Positions 9,408 through 18,900 of a stretch of 64,000 nucleotides of DNA are shown piece after piece. Under the pieces are notes generated by a model that did no database searches, had not been told where the DNA came from, and worked only from the letters and a program-made list of their open reading frames with translations. The stretch is from Lachnospiraceae bacterium (GTDB lineage Bacteria; Bacillota; Clostridia; Lachnospirales; Lachnospiraceae). Positions within the stretch are counted from its first letter, which is position 1; every line of letters starts with the position of its first letter. A program made the position numbers and the translations under genes. The stretch covers positions 26,914-90,913 of the forward strand of contig JAGBCB010000040.1 in assembly GCA_017938145.1 (NCBI GenBank), written 5' to 3'.

Positions 9408-10016
9408 TTATGCTTCCTCTCCGTCCCGGCCTGCTGTCAGATAAGAATCAATGATATTCCATACTTCTTCTTTTCCCTGCTTGGTTTCGGAAGAAAACGG
9501 AATCAGAATGGTTTCCTTCTTAAGTCCAAGACCGGTCCGAAGCATTTTTATGTGCTTTTGTACCTGACTGCGGTTAATCTTATCCAGCTTTGTTGCAATA
9601 ATGATAGGTTCGAAACCGTTGTATTCAATCCACTCATACATGTTTTTATCGTTGGCGGACGGTTCATGCCGGATATCGATTAACAAAAATACCAGCTTTA
9701 ACTGCTTGGATTTCTGTAAATAGCGTTCAATCATCTTTCCCCATTTTTCTTTTGTCTCCTGGGATACTTTTGCATAACCGTACCCGGGAAGGTCTACAAA
9801 ATACAGGGCATCTTCTACATTGTAGAAGTTAATTGTCTGGGTTTTACCGGGCTGGGAGGATGTTCTTGCCAACGCTTTACGGTTAATAAGGGCATTTATC
9901 AGGGAAGACTTTCCTACATTAGACTTACCTGCAAAGGCAAACTCCGGCAGGGTATTTTCCGGCAGCGTGCTGGTAATGCCACATACGGTTTCCAGGGATA
10001 CATTATTTACATTCAT
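9408..10016 (-). CDS. engB: Ribosome biogenesis GTPase EngB (YsxC/YihA)
   Basis: 202 residues. It is a small GTPase needed for large-subunit assembly. G1 is GKSNVGKSS, G3 is DLPGYGYA, G4 is TKLDK, and the end is rich in charged residues. The start follows AAGGAGAATTGAA. It lies 21 bp after lon, in the usual lon-engB order. Confidence 0.95.
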   Translation of the reverse strand: MNVNNVSLETVCGITSTLPENTLPEFAFAGKSNVGKSSLINALINRKALARTSSQPGKTQTINFYNVEDALYFVDLPGYGYAKVSQETKEKWGKMIERYLQKSKQLKLVFLLIDIRHEPSANDKNMYEWIEYNGFEPIIIATKLDKINRSQVQKHIKMLRTGLGLKKETILIPFSSETKQGKEEVWNIIDSYLTAGRDGEEA

Positions 10017-10037
10017 TTCAATTCTCCTTGTTCACAC

Positions 10038-12371
10038 TTACTTTTTCAGTGCCAGTTCCAGTACTTCTGTCATTTTTTCGACGGTTACAATTTCCATGCC
10101 GGCTGTGATTTCTTCGGAAATCTCAGCAAGATCCCGCTCATTATCCTGCGGAATTAACACCAGCTTCATGCCGGCCTGTTTTGCCGCCAAAAGCTTTTCC
10201 TTTAAACCTCCGATTGGAAGTACCTTTCCTCTCAGGGAGATTTCACCGGTCATAGCCACATCTGCCTTTACCGGAACTCCCATAACCGTTGAATAAATAG
10301 CGGTAGCCATGGTTATACCGGCGGATGGTCCGTCCTTTGGTACGGCACCTTCCGGCACATGCAGATGAAAATCATGCGTTTCAAAAAATTCTGCAGTTAC
10401 CTGCTGTTCTTCTACTACGGAACGCACAAAACTAAGGGCAATCTGCGCCGACTCTTTCATTACATCGCCAAGCTTACCGGTGAGAATCAGTGCACCCTTA
10501 CCCGGCATGCTGTTTACTTCAATTTGCAGTGTATCGCCGCCCACTTCCGTCCAGGCAAGACCACGGACAATACCAACTTCCGGACTTTCATTTTTCTTAT
10601 TCTGGCGGTATTTCTTCTTGCCGAGGTAATCGGCAACATTTTTCTTTGTCACTTTTATGGTTTCAAACTCTGCCCCGGTCTGACGTGCCTTTAACACTTC
10701 CATGGCAGTTTTTCGGCAAAGCTCGCCGATTTTACGCTCCAAGTTACGTACACCGGCTTCTCTGGTGTAGCTGCTGATAACTTCACGAAGTCCATCGGCG
10801 GAAATCTGCAGATCTTTCTTTGTAAGCCCATGCTTTTCCAATTGCTTTGAAATCAAATGATTCTTGGCAATATGGAACTTTTCGTTTTCGGTATAGCTGT
10901 GAACCTCGATAATTTCCATACGGTCTAAAAGCGGTTTTGGAATGGTCTGGGTAGTATTTGCGGTACAAATAAACAATACCTCAGACAAATCCACCGGAAT
11001 TTCCACATAGTGGTCGGCAAAATGTTTATTCTGCTCCGGATCCAAAACTTCTAACAATGCAGAGCCTACATCGCCTTTGAAATCACTGCTTACCTTATCA
11101 ATTTCATCCAGCAGCATCAACGGATTTTTTACCTTTGCGGACTTTAATGCCTGAATTAAACGGCCCGGCATGGCACCCACATAGGTTCTTCTGTGACCGC
11201 GGATTTCGGCTTCATCCCTGACACCGCCAAGGCAGATGCGGACATACTCCTTTTTTAAGGCGGTTGCCACACTTCTTGCAATGGAGGTTTTACCGGTTCC
11301 CGGAGGGCCCACCAGACAAATAATCGGAGCCTGGCCCTTTTCGTTTAAGGCACGGACTGCCAGGAATTCCAGCACACGCTCCTTTACTTTTTCCAAGCCG
11401 TAATGGTCGCGGTTTAAGATTTTTTCCGCTCTGGTAATATCTAAATTATCTTTGGTGGCATAATCCCACGGAAGGGAAAGCAGAGTTTCTACATAGCCCC
11501 TTGCTACCGCACTTTCGGACTGGCTGCCCACAACAGATTTGTAACGGTCGATTTCTTTTTTAATTTTCTGTTTTACTTCCTCGCTTGCCACAAGCTTTTC
11601 TGCTTTCGCGTAAAACTCCGGAATATCATCGCCGGTAGAACCGTCTCCCAGCTCGTCGCGGATTACCTTTAACTGCTCTCTCAGCACATAATCCTTCTGG
11701 TTTTTGTCTACCTTTGCCTTCACTTTATTCTGTAAATCCTTTTTGATGCGGAGAATTTCAATTTCGTTGGCGATAATCACCATAATTGCTTCGTAGCGCT
11801 CCACAATATGGATTGCATCCAGAATCTTCTGCTTGGAAGTTACGGTCATCGGTACGCTGACTGCCAGCTGGTTGATTAAGGTATCTACCGTATCGGCACT
11901 CATCAGCTGCTTAACTACATCTTTACCGAACTTATCGTTTACGGAAACATAAACCTCCAGTAAATCTTTTAATCCGCGAAGCATTGCCCGCTGCTCAATT
12001 ACGGTAAGGGCATCCGCATTTACTTCCTCCGGAAGGGTTACCAGGCCCATCAAATGGGGTTCTGTGGCTATCAATTCTTCCAGCAAACCTCTGCGGATAC
12101 CGGTAGCCAGTACTCTGATTTGGTTGCCCGGTAATTTAATCATTTGCTTTACCGCGGAAACCGTACCCATAGGATATAAATCCACCTGCTCCGGATTGTC
12201 CACCGCGGTGTTTTTCTGGGTTACCACCAAGATTTCCCGGCCTTCTCTCAGAGCCGTATTGATGGCACTGATGCTGGATTCTTTCTGTATGTCAAAGTGA
12301 ATCAACATGCCGGGAAGCATTGTAATACCTTTTAACGCCACTACCGGCATAATCTGTTTTTCTTCACTCAT
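10038..12371 (-). CDS. lon: ATP-dependent protease Lon
   Basis: 777 residues from the ATG at 12371 (MSEEKQIMPVVALKG), which follows GAGGAAGAGAACA. A longer frame ten codons upstream has no ribosome binding site and lies against the terminator. Domains are: N-terminal substrate-binding domain, coiled linker, AAA+ motor with Walker A GPPGTGKTS and Walker B LMLLDEIDK, and a protease domain with catalytic Ser in PKDGPSAGITM and the later Lys in GGLKEKLLAAKQAG. It degrades damaged and regulatory proteins in the cytosol. It lies downstream of clpX across a terminator hairpin. Confidence 0.97.
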   Translation of the reverse strand: MSEEKQIMPVVALKGITMLPGMLIHFDIQKESSISAINTALREGREILVVTQKNTAVDNPEQVDLYPMGTVSAVKQMIKLPGNQIRVLATGIRRGLLEELIATEPHLMGLVTLPEEVNADALTVIEQRAMLRGLKDLLEVYVSVNDKFGKDVVKQLMSADTVDTLINQLAVSVPMTVTSKQKILDAIHIVERYEAIMVIIANEIEILRIKKDLQNKVKAKVDKNQKDYVLREQLKVIRDELGDGSTGDDIPEFYAKAEKLVASEEVKQKIKKEIDRYKSVVGSQSESAVARGYVETLLSLPWDYATKDNLDITRAEKILNRDHYGLEKVKERVLEFLAVRALNEKGQAPIICLVGPPGTGKTSIARSVATALKKEYVRICLGGVRDEAEIRGHRRTYVGAMPGRLIQALKSAKVKNPLMLLDEIDKVSSDFKGDVGSALLEVLDPEQNKHFADHYVEIPVDLSEVLFICTANTTQTIPKPLLDRMEIIEVHSYTENEKFHIAKNHLISKQLEKHGLTKKDLQISADGLREVISSYTREAGVRNLERKIGELCRKTAMEVLKARQTGAEFETIKVTKKNVADYLGKKKYRQNKKNESPEVGIVRGLAWTEVGGDTLQIEVNSMPGKGALILTGKLGDVMKESAQIALSFVRSVVEEQQVTAEFFETHDFHLHVPEGAVPKDGPSAGITMATAIYSTVMGVPVKADVAMTGEISLRGKVLPIGGLKEKLLAAKQAGMKLVLIPQDNERDLAEISEEITAGMEIVTVEKMTEVLELALKK

Positions 12372-12399
12372 TGTTCTCTTCCTCTCTATTTTACAATGC

Positions 12400-12438
12400 A
12401 AAAACAGGCTGACACGCTATTTTTTCCGGTCAGCCTGT
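12400..12438 (-). terminator. Terminator/attenuator between clpX and lon
   Basis: ACAGGCTGAC (12438-12429) pairs with GTCAGCCTGT (12413-12404), then TTTTT on the minus strand. Only 28 bp separate it from the lon start, so lon depends on read-through or on a promoter inside the end of clpX. Confidence 0.8.
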
Positions 12439-12458
12439 ATCATACAATTTTTACTGCT

Positions 12459-13712
12459 CTATCTGACAAGCAGGCTTGGCTGCTCTGTGCCTTCGGCGGA
12501 TTCCTTTGTGACAATGCACTTTAAGATGGACTCGTCGGACGGCATTTCATACATAGTATCCAGTAAGGTCTTTTCCATAATGGAACGAAGACCTCTTGCA
12601 CCTGTTTTGTAATCCAGGGCACGCTTTGCAAACACACGTAACGCTTCTTCTTCAAATTCAAGCTCCACACCGTCTAATGCAAACAGCTTCTGATACTGCT
12701 TGGTGAGGGCATTCTTAGGGTCGCGGAGAATGCTGATTAACGCTTCTTCGTCTAACATATCTAATGCTACATGCACCGGCACACGACCGATAAACTCAGG
12801 AATCAAGCCGAATTTTACTAAATCCTGCGGCATTACCTGGCGGAACCGCTCACCAATATTTTTATCATCCTTTTCATAAAGAGTAGCAGAGAAGCCCATG
12901 GACTTTTCGCCCACACGGTTTTCTACGATTTTTTCCAAACCGTCGAATGCACCACCGCAAATGAAAAGAATATTGGTAGTATCAATCTGGATGAACTCCT
13001 GCTGCGGATGCTTTCTGCCGCCCTGCGGTGGCACGGAAGCGATGGTTCCTTCCAGAATCTTTAACAGAGCCTGCTGTACACCTTCACCGGAAACATCTCT
13101 GGTGATGGACACATTTTCAGACTTCTTTGTGATTTTATCGATTTCATCGATGTAGATAATACCGTATTCGGCACGCTCAATGTTAAACTCTGCCGCCTGA
13201 ATAATCTTTAACAGGATATTTTCTACATCTTCACCTACATAACCGGCCTCGGTTAATGTGGTAGCATCGGCAATGGCAAACGGCACATTTAACAGTTTTG
13301 CCAGTGTCTGTGCCAGATAGGTTTTACCGGAACCGGTAGGACCCATCATTAAAATATTACTCTTTTGTAACTCCACTTCGGATTCTTCTGAGGATAATAC
13401 TCTCTTATAATGATTATAAACAGCCACCGAAAGCACCTTTTTAGCTTCCTCCTGGCCAACCACATACTGGTCGAGGAATTCCTTGATTTCCTTCGGCTTT
13501 AACAGATTGATGCCCTGCATTTCAGCATAAGCTGCAGGAGATGTTTCGGTTTCTACATCCGCATCCTCTTCATCCATAATTTCGGCGCAAAGTTCAATAC
13601 AGGCATCACAAATAAAGGCATTATCCATACCTGCCATCATTCGGTGTACCTGGTCCTGGCGCTTTCCGCAGAAAGAACAGCAAACCATGTTTTTGTCATC
13701 TGATTTTGCCAC
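12459..13712 (-). CDS. clpX: ATP-dependent Clp protease ATPase subunit ClpX
   Basis: 417 residues from a GTG start at 13712, seven bases after GGAGGT. It unfolds substrates and feeds them to ClpP. The N-terminal zinc finger has CSFCGKRQ and CDACIELC. The AAA+ domain has Walker A GPTGSGKT, Walker [10 protein letters not shown], and the pore and sensor segments. The ClpP-binding loop IGF is present as [14 protein letters not shown] plus the later region. It lies 25 bp downstream of clpP. Confidence 0.97.
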   Translation of the reverse strand: MAKSDDKNMVCCSFCGKRQDQVHRMMAGMDNAFICDACIELCAEIMDEEDADVETETSPAAYAEMQGINLLKPKEIKEFLDQYVVGQEEAKKVLSVAVYNHYKRVLSSEESEVELQKSNILMMGPTGSGKTYLAQTLAKLLNVPFAIADATTLTEAGYVGEDVENILLKIIQAAEFNIERAEYGIIYIDEIDKITKKSENVSITRDVSGEGVQQALLKILEGTIASVPPQGGRKHPQQEFIQIDTTNILFICGGAFDGLEKIVENRVGEKSMGFSATLYEKDDKNIGERFRQVMPQDLVKFGLIPEFIGRVPVHVALDMLDEEALISILRDPKNALTKQYQKLFALDGVELEFEEEALRVFAKRALDYKTGARGLRSIMEKTLLDTMYEMPSDESILKCIVTKESAEGTEQPSLLVR

Positions 13713-13737
13713 TTAAGTTACCTCCGTCGAATCCTAT

Positions 13738-14322
13738 TTACGCTCTTTCTTTTACAATAACGTCTACCAGACCGTACTCCAAAGCCTGCTCAGCAGTCAT
13801 GTAGTTGTCACGCTCGGTATCTGCTTCAATTACCTCTACCGGCTTTCCGGTATTGGCAGCAAGAATCTCGTTTAATTTCTTTCTGGTTCTCAAAATATTT
13901 TCTGCCGCGATGCGGATTTCGGTTGCCTGACCTCTTGCACCGCCCAATGGCTGATGAATCATAACTTCGGAGTTCGGAAGAATCATTCTCTTGCCCTTGG
14001 TACCGCCTGCAAGTAAGAATGCACCCATGCTGGCTGCCATACCGATACAAATGGTGGATACGTCACACTTAATAAACTGCATGGTATCGTAAATTGCCAT
14101 ACCTGCAGTAACGCTGCCGCCCGGGCTGTTAATGTAAAGGTGGATATCCTTCTTTGGATCTTCTGCCTCCAGGAACAAAAGCTGAGCTACTACAAGACTT
14201 GCGGTAGTGTCGTTTACTTCGTCACCGAGGAAGATAATTCTGTCTTTTAATAATCTGGAGTAAATGTCATAGGAACGTTCGCCTTTGCTGGTCTGTTCCA
14301 CTACGTAAGGTACAAAACTCAT
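13738..14322 (-). CDS. clpP: ATP-dependent Clp protease proteolytic subunit
   Basis: 194 residues from the ATG at 14322 ([16 protein letters not shown]), which follows TTGGAGGGATTTAC; a longer upstream frame runs through a terminator hairpin and is not real. The catalytic Ser is in [11 protein letters not shown], the His in [12 protein letters not shown], and the Asp near the C-terminus. It forms the tetradecameric peptidase chamber for ClpX. It is the second gene of tig-clpP-clpX. Confidence 0.97.
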   Translation of the reverse strand: MSFVPYVVEQTSKGERSYDIYSRLLKDRIIFLGDEVNDTTASLVVAQLLFLEAEDPKKDIHLYINSPGGSVTAGMAIYDTMQFIKCDVSTICIGMAASMGAFLLAGGTKGKRMILPNSEVMIHQPLGGARGQATEIRIAAENILRTRKKLNEILAANTGKPVEVIEADTERDNYMTAEQALEYGLVDVIVKERA

Positions 14323-14363
14323 GTAAATCCCTCCAATTAATGTTCTTTCATATAACGCAAAAT

Positions 14364-14397
14364 GCCCGCCCGCAAAATGCGGGCAGGATTTTATTTG
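14364..14397. terminator. Hairpin between tig and clpP
   Basis: GCCCGC (14368-14373), loop of 5, GCGGGC (14379-14384). On the minus strand the following tract is weak (GGGCATTTTG), so it is probably a partial terminator that lowers clpP relative to tig. Confidence 0.5.
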
Positions 14398-14409
14398 CAA
14401 AACTTTTTA

Positions 14410-15696
14410 TTACTTTTCTACTGCTGCATTTACAACAAGCTCAAGAGCCTTCTGTACTGCAACATCTTCAGCCATAGCCTTCTTTTCATCTTCGCCGATA
14501 AGTCCCATTAACTTATCAACTTCCATCTGGTACATTTCAGCCATGTTAGCAATTTCCTTATCTACTTCTTCATCGGAAGCGGTAAGGCCTTCTGCCTTAA
14601 CAACAGCCTCTAATACGAGTCTGCTCTGGATTCTCTTAAGAGCCTGTGGCTTTAAGTTTTCCATGAAGGTGTTAGCATTCATACCGGTGAACTGGAAGTA
14701 CTGCTCGATGGAAAGGCCCTGTGCCTGGATTCTCTGTGCGAAATCTTCAGCCATCTGAGCAACGGTATTCTGAATCATTGGTTCAGGAATATCCATCTTT
14801 GCTCCTTCGATAATTGCATCTACAACTGCTTCTTCCTTAACTGCCTTAGCATCCTTTTCTTTTCTTTCAAGGAGTGTTGCCTTTAAGTCGTTCTTGTATT
14901 CATCTAAGGTATCGAATTCGGAAACGTCCTGTGCGAAGTCGTCGTCTAATTCAGGAAGTTCCTTTACCTTAATGCCGTTTACCTTAACCTTGAACATTGC
15001 CGGCTTGCCTGCAAGTTCTGCTGCATGGTACTCGGTTGGGAAGGTTACGTTAACTTCTACTTCGTCGCCGATGTTCTTACCGATTAACTGGTCTTCGAAA
15101 GTATCGATGAAAGAGTGGGAACCGATTGCAAGGTCATAGCCCTCATCCTTACCGCCTGCAAAAGGAACGCCGTCGCAAAAGCCTTCGTAGTCGATGTTAG
15201 CTAAGTCGCCGTTTGCGATAGCTCTGTCATCTACGGTAATCATTCTGGAGTTCTGCTCACGAACTCTGTTTAATTCTGCTTCAACTTCAGCTTCTGTTAC
15301 TTCTACAGGAGCCTTTTCTACTTCTACGCCCTTGTACTGGCCAAGTTCTACTTCAGGCTTAACTGCAACTTCTGCTGTGAAGATGAAGTCCTTACCCTTT
15401 TCGATCTGAACGATGTCGATGTCAGGTCTGGAAACGATATCAAGACCGCTTTCCTTTGCTGCTTCTGCGTATGCATCCGGAATTAACTCATTTGCAGCAT
15501 CTTCATAAAATACTGCTGCACCATACATCTTTTCAATAACGCTTCTTGGAGCCTTACCCTTACGGAAGCCCTGAACGTTGATACTGTTTTTGTTCTTCTG
15601 ATAAGCCTTTTCACATGCCTTTTCGAATTCTGCTGCGCTTACTTCGATGGTAAGCTTTGCCATGTTCTTTTCTAAGTTTTCTACTTTACAGCTCAT
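14410..15696 (-). CDS. tig: Trigger factor
   Basis: 428 residues. It is the ribosome-bound chaperone with peptidyl-prolyl isomerase activity. The ribosome-binding signature appears as VQGFRKGKAPRSVIEKMYG, the FKBP-type isomerase domain spans about 160-240 (GDLANIDYEGFCDG), and the C-terminal half is the helical substrate cradle. The start follows AGGAGGAAATATTTTA. It heads the tig-clpP-clpX-lon run behind an extended -10 promoter. Confidence 0.96.
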   Translation of the reverse strand: MSCKVENLEKNMAKLTIEVSAAEFEKACEKAYQKNKNSINVQGFRKGKAPRSVIEKMYGAAVFYEDAANELIPDAYAEAAKESGLDIVSRPDIDIVQIEKGKDFIFTAEVAVKPEVELGQYKGVEVEKAPVEVTEAEVEAELNRVREQNSRMITVDDRAIANGDLANIDYEGFCDGVPFAGGKDEGYDLAIGSHSFIDTFEDQLIGKNIGDEVEVNVTFPTEYHAAELAGKPAMFKVKVNGIKVKELPELDDDFAQDVSEFDTLDEYKNDLKATLLERKEKDAKAVKEEAVVDAIIEGAKMDIPEPMIQNTVAQMAEDFAQRIQAQGLSIEQYFQFTGMNANTFMENLKPQALKRIQSRLVLEAVVKAEGLTASDEEVDKEIANMAEMYQMEVDKLMGLIGEDEKKAMAEDVAVQKALELVVNAAVEK

Positions 15697-15763
15697 TAAA
15701 ATATTTCCTCCTTAAACCTCAGACAGGCATTACTTTTTTGCACACCTATCCACAATAGCCTAT

Positions 15764-15772
15764 AGTATAGCA
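15764..15772 (-). promoter_or_regulatory. Extended -10 promoter of tig
   Basis: TGCTATACT on the minus strand, about 65 bp before the tig start. No clear -35 box is visible, which fits an extended -10 promoter. Confidence 0.55.
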
Positions 15773-15819
15773 TATCTTATTTTAAATTTCCAGTACTTTT
15801 TTATTTTGTTAAGTTTAGG

Positions 15820-17160
15820 CTACTTCTGAACAAATTTCTGGAGGACTGCCACAATATCGTCTACCACTTCGTTACAAAGTTCCATGGTACCTGCTTCTGC
15901 CATTACACGGATAACCGGCTCTGTGCCGCTTTCACGAAGAAGGATTCTGCCGTCACCGGCAAGCTTAGCCTCACCGGCCTTCACTGCAGCCTGAACCTCT
16001 GCATCCTCTCTTGCTTCTTTTTTATCACGCACACGAACATTCTTTAAAACCTGCGGATAAATCTTCATATCTTTTAACAGCTCGGAAAGAGGCTGCTTCT
16101 TTTCTAACATAACTTCCATAATCTTTAAGGAAGTTAAAATACCGTCGCCGGTCATGGCATGCTTGCTGAAAATAATGTGGCCGGAATTTTCACCACCTAA
16201 GGAATGGTTGTTCTTCTGCATATTTTCGAATACGTACTTATCGCCAACCGCAGTCTGTTCGTAAGCAATATCATTTGCTTCCAGCGCCTTGTATAAGCCC
16301 ATGTTGGACATTACGGTGGTAACCACGGTGTTGTTGTTTAACTCGCCGCGTTCCTTCATATATAAACCGCACAGGTACATAATCTGGTCGCCGTCTACCA
16401 GGTTACCCTTTTCATCTACCGCAAGACAACGGTCTGCGTCGCCGTCGTAGGCAAAGCCCACTGCCAGGCCGTTATCCACAACAAACTTCTGCAGATGCTC
16501 GATGTGGGTGGAACCGCAGTCTGTATTGATGTTAAAGCCGTTTGGTTCGTTGCTCATTACATATGTTTTAGCACCGAGGGCATCAAACACACCCTTTGCA
16601 ACGGTTGTTGCGGAACCGTTTGCCAGGTCAAGACCCACCTTGGTATCCTTAAAGGAACGGGTAGCAATGGAAATGAGGTGGCCGATGTAGCGGTGTCTGC
16701 CCATAGCGTAGTCTACGGTACGGCCGATATTTTCCTTCTTGGCAAAAGGAATTTCGCCGATTTCGCCATCGATATATGCTTCTACTTTATCTTCAACTTC
16801 TGCCTCGATTTTGTAGCCGTAGCTGTTGATAATCTTGATACCGTTATCATAGAAAGGATTGTGGCTGGCCGTAATCATAATACCGCAGTCAAAATCCTCG
16901 CTCTTTACCACGTAGGATACACTTGGTGTGGTGGTTACATGAAGCAGATATGCATCTGCACCGCTGGCAGTTAAGCCTGCTACCAGTGCATATTCAAACA
17001 TATAACTGGAACGGCGGGTATCCTTACCGATAACTACCTTTGCCTTGTGGTCCTGTCCGTAATACCAGCCAAGATAACGTCCTACCTTATATGCATGTTC
17101 TACTGTTAAATTTTCGTTTGCTTCTCCGCGGAAGCCGTCTGTTCCAAAATACTTACCCAT
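15820..17160 (-). CDS. glmM: Phosphoglucosamine mutase
   Basis: 446 residues, the usual length. It converts glucosamine-6-phosphate to glucosamine-1-phosphate for cell-wall precursor synthesis. The phosphoserine loop is TASHNP with Ser99. The metal-binding loop is DGDADR, the sugar-binding loop GGENSGH, and the phosphate-binding loop RESGTEPVIRVMAEA. The start follows ATAAGGAGAATCAAT. It is followed by an intergenic stretch before tig and preceded closely by the diguanylate cyclase gene (26 bp). Confidence 0.97.
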   Translation of the reverse strand: MGKYFGTDGFRGEANENLTVEHAYKVGRYLGWYYGQDHKAKVVIGKDTRRSSYMFEYALVAGLTASGADAYLLHVTTTPSVSYVVKSEDFDCGIMITASHNPFYDNGIKIINSYGYKIEAEVEDKVEAYIDGEIGEIPFAKKENIGRTVDYAMGRHRYIGHLISIATRSFKDTKVGLDLANGSATTVAKGVFDALGAKTYVMSNEPNGFNINTDCGSTHIEHLQKFVVDNGLAVGFAYDGDADRCLAVDEKGNLVDGDQIMYLCGLYMKERGELNNNTVVTTVMSNMGLYKALEANDIAYEQTAVGDKYVFENMQKNNHSLGGENSGHIIFSKHAMTGDGILTSLKIMEVMLEKKQPLSELLKDMKIYPQVLKNVRVRDKKEAREDAEVQAAVKAGEAKLAGDGRILLRESGTEPVIRVMAEAGTMELCNEVVDDIVAVLQKFVQK

Positions 17161-17186
17161 ATTGATTCTCCTTATTTTCTATATTA

Positions 17187-18278
17187 CTAACCGATTTTTG
17201 ACCGGCGTTCTCTCAAAACATAAGAGCTTCTGATGCAGTTTCTGCCTTCCTGCTTTGCCCGAAACAGTGCTCTGTCTGCCCTGCCGTATAAGCCCTGCAG
17301 GGAAATATCCTCCGTTGCGTAGCGGATGTCATATCCTACACTGACCGTGATAACTCCGCCGTTTACATTTCCTCTGGTAATCTGCATGGCTTCCACATTG
17401 CTTCTGATTCGTTCTGCCAAGGCGTTGATTTCCTGTACCTGTCTTCCACGGACAAATACGAAAAATTCTTCTCCGCCGATGCGGGATGCAATACCATAGC
17501 CACGGACGGTGTCTTCGATGGAATGTGCCACCTTTTGGATACACACATCACCCTGCACATGACCGAACCTGTCGTTATAAGATTTAAAAAAATCGATATC
17601 AATAACAAAAGCCGCCACCGTTTCCTGACGGTTTGCACCGGACTTCCAGGTTGCTTCTACCCTGCGTTCCAAACCGCGACGGTTTACAAGACCGGTTAAC
17701 GGGTCATGCTCTGCCTCCTGCATTTCTCTGCGAAGTTTTCTTTCTTCTGCCAGGAAATTCTTCTTTGTATTGTAAAAGTCTCTGGATAAAGCAAATGCAA
17801 ATAAATGAATTGCTGCTAACAATAAAAACTGACCCAGCGGGATTTCATTGGTGCCGCTTTTTACCACCAGTGCCATATAGCAGACCAACTCGCCAAGAGC
17901 CATAATTATGTAACGGTCTAAGGAAAACTGCACCATATAGGCTGCCAGTACAACTACCATATAATAAAACAGGATATTTTCCTGAGCAATGTAAACAAAG
18001 AATAAGTGAAATGCCATCAGATAAATCCAGGTGACCGGCTCATAATACTGCTTCATTTTATGCCTTGCCACCTGATGCAGTAAATAGGCAAAGGCTGCAG
18101 AACCAACGGAGAAGAATGCCACCGGAATTAACAGCGGTGCAGCAAAATCCGGCTCTGCCGCAGAAATTACCAAAAGCACAGGAAAAACAGCAATAGAAAG
18201 AAGCGCTGCAAACAAACAGCGTTTCACATTGGTTAAACCAAATACCATATTTAGTTTTTCTTTTCGCATTCTACTCAT
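17187..18278 (-). CDS. Membrane-bound diguanylate cyclase (GGDEF)
   Basis: 363 residues if the ATG at 18278 is used; GGAG stands six bases before it, whereas the longer TTG start at 18329 has no ribosome binding site. Five or six membrane segments fill residues 15-165. The GGDEF domain follows after a short coiled linker (EHDPLTGLVNRRGLE, then RIGGEEFFVFV). The intact GGEEF loop predicts synthesis of cyclic di-GMP from two GTP. The sensed signal is unknown. Three DnaA boxes lie 117-188 bp upstream. Confidence 0.88.
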   Translation of the reverse strand: MSRMRKEKLNMVFGLTNVKRCLFAALLSIAVFPVLLVISAAEPDFAAPLLIPVAFFSVGSAAFAYLLHQVARHKMKQYYEPVTWIYLMAFHLFFVYIAQENILFYYMVVVLAAYMVQFSLDRYIIMALGELVCYMALVVKSGTNEIPLGQFLLLAAIHLFAFALSRDFYNTKKNFLAEERKLRREMQEAEHDPLTGLVNRRGLERRVEATWKSGANRQETVAAFVIDIDFFKSYNDRFGHVQGDVCIQKVAHSIEDTVRGYGIASRIGGEEFFVFVRGRQVQEINALAERIRSNVEAMQITRGNVNGGVITVSVGYDIRYATEDISLQGLYGRADRALFRAKQEGRNCIRSSYVLRERRSKIG

Positions 18279-18394
18279 ATAGTACTCCATCGGAACATTT
18301 AGTTCATTATCATAAAAATCATAACACAATTTAACTTTTTATACAAGTAGTTTTTGCAAAGACGCATAAAGCGGTCGTTCTACTAATGTCGCAC

Positions 18395-18466
18395 TTATGC
18401 ACATATTATTCAAGTTATCCACAAAAGATTCTGAATAACTATAGATGGAACGTAGAGTTATCCACA
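18395..18466 (+). promoter_or_regulatory. Cluster of three DnaA boxes
   Basis: TTATGCACA (18395-18403), TTATCCACA (18415-18423) and TTATCCACA (18458-18466), all in the same orientation. The last two match the strict consensus and the first fits TTATNCACA. No dnaA, dnaN or recF gene is near, so this is unlikely to be oriC. Confidence 0.6.
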
Positions 18467-18467
18467 T

Positions 18468-18540
18468 GCCTCGCTGAGGTATGAGGTACCTGCTGTGGCC
18501 TCGCCGGGGGTATGAGGTACCTGCTGTAGCCTCGCCGGGG
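18468..18540 (+). repeat. Tandem repeat, unit about 30 bp, adjoining hairpin element A
   Basis: Units begin at 18468, 18498 and 18529 (GCCTCGCCGGGG...). Each ends with GAGGTACCTGCTGT. The third unit runs into the first hairpin of element A, so the repeat looks like duplication of the element edge. Confidence 0.8.
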
Positions 18541-18773
18541 TATATACACTTTTTCTAAGCGCCGATACCCCTCTGGGCACATAAAAAGTCATCAGTGGAC
18601 ACCTGCAGGGTATCTACAATATTTCTTATCGCTGACACCCCGGTATTTTAAATTTCCGGGGTATTTCCAGATGCTTTTTTCTTATGCACCCTGCCGAGGT
18701 AAAAAAACACATTTATTTAACACTTTTCCGGCTCTGTCAGGGTATTTCACAATAGTTTTTTTCTATATACCCC
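18537..18773 (+). repeat. Four-hairpin intergenic element, copy A
   Basis: Four imperfect hairpins at 18537-18571, 18608-18640, 18658-18691 and 18740-18773. Each opens with GGGTAT and closes with ACCC, usually ATACCC or GACACCC, around a T-rich middle. Spacing from hairpin to hairpin is 70, 51 and 81 nt. Copies B and C share the total length of about 237 bp. It lies in a divergent intergenic region of 622 bp together with DnaA boxes and phased A-tracts. Confidence 0.85.
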
Positions 18774-18782
18774 ACAAACCTC

Positions 18783-18829
18783 AAAAAGCCTATAAAAAGC
18801 CTGAAAAAGGCCTAAAAAGTCCACAAAAA
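18783..18829 (+). promoter_or_regulatory. Phased A-tracts (predicted curved DNA)
   Basis: Five A5 runs begin at 18783, 18794, 18804, 18814 and 18825, a spacing of 11, 10, 10 and 11 bp. This matches the DNA helical repeat and predicts strong intrinsic curvature just upstream of a promoter. Confidence 0.75.
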
Positions 18830-18841
18830 GTAATCTTGCAC

Positions 18842-18870
18842 TTTACAATCCGAACATTACATGCTTTAAT
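18842..18870 (+). promoter_or_regulatory. Candidate promoter of the nuclease-like gene
   Basis: TTTACA (18842-18847), 17 bp, TTTAAT (18865-18870), directly downstream of the phased A-tracts and about 30 bp before the start codon. Confidence 0.5.
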
Positions 18871-18900
18871 AAAACTATCTTAACGAAAAGGAGGTTACAA

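Noticed and set aside
14323-14400. Longer ClpP start
   Set aside because: It would translate through the tig-clpP hairpin. ATG 14322 has a perfect ribosome binding site and gives the normal length.
18395-18466. Replication origin
   Set aside because: DnaA boxes are present, but dnaA, dnaN, recF or gyrase genes and a clear AT-rich unwinding region next to the boxes are not.
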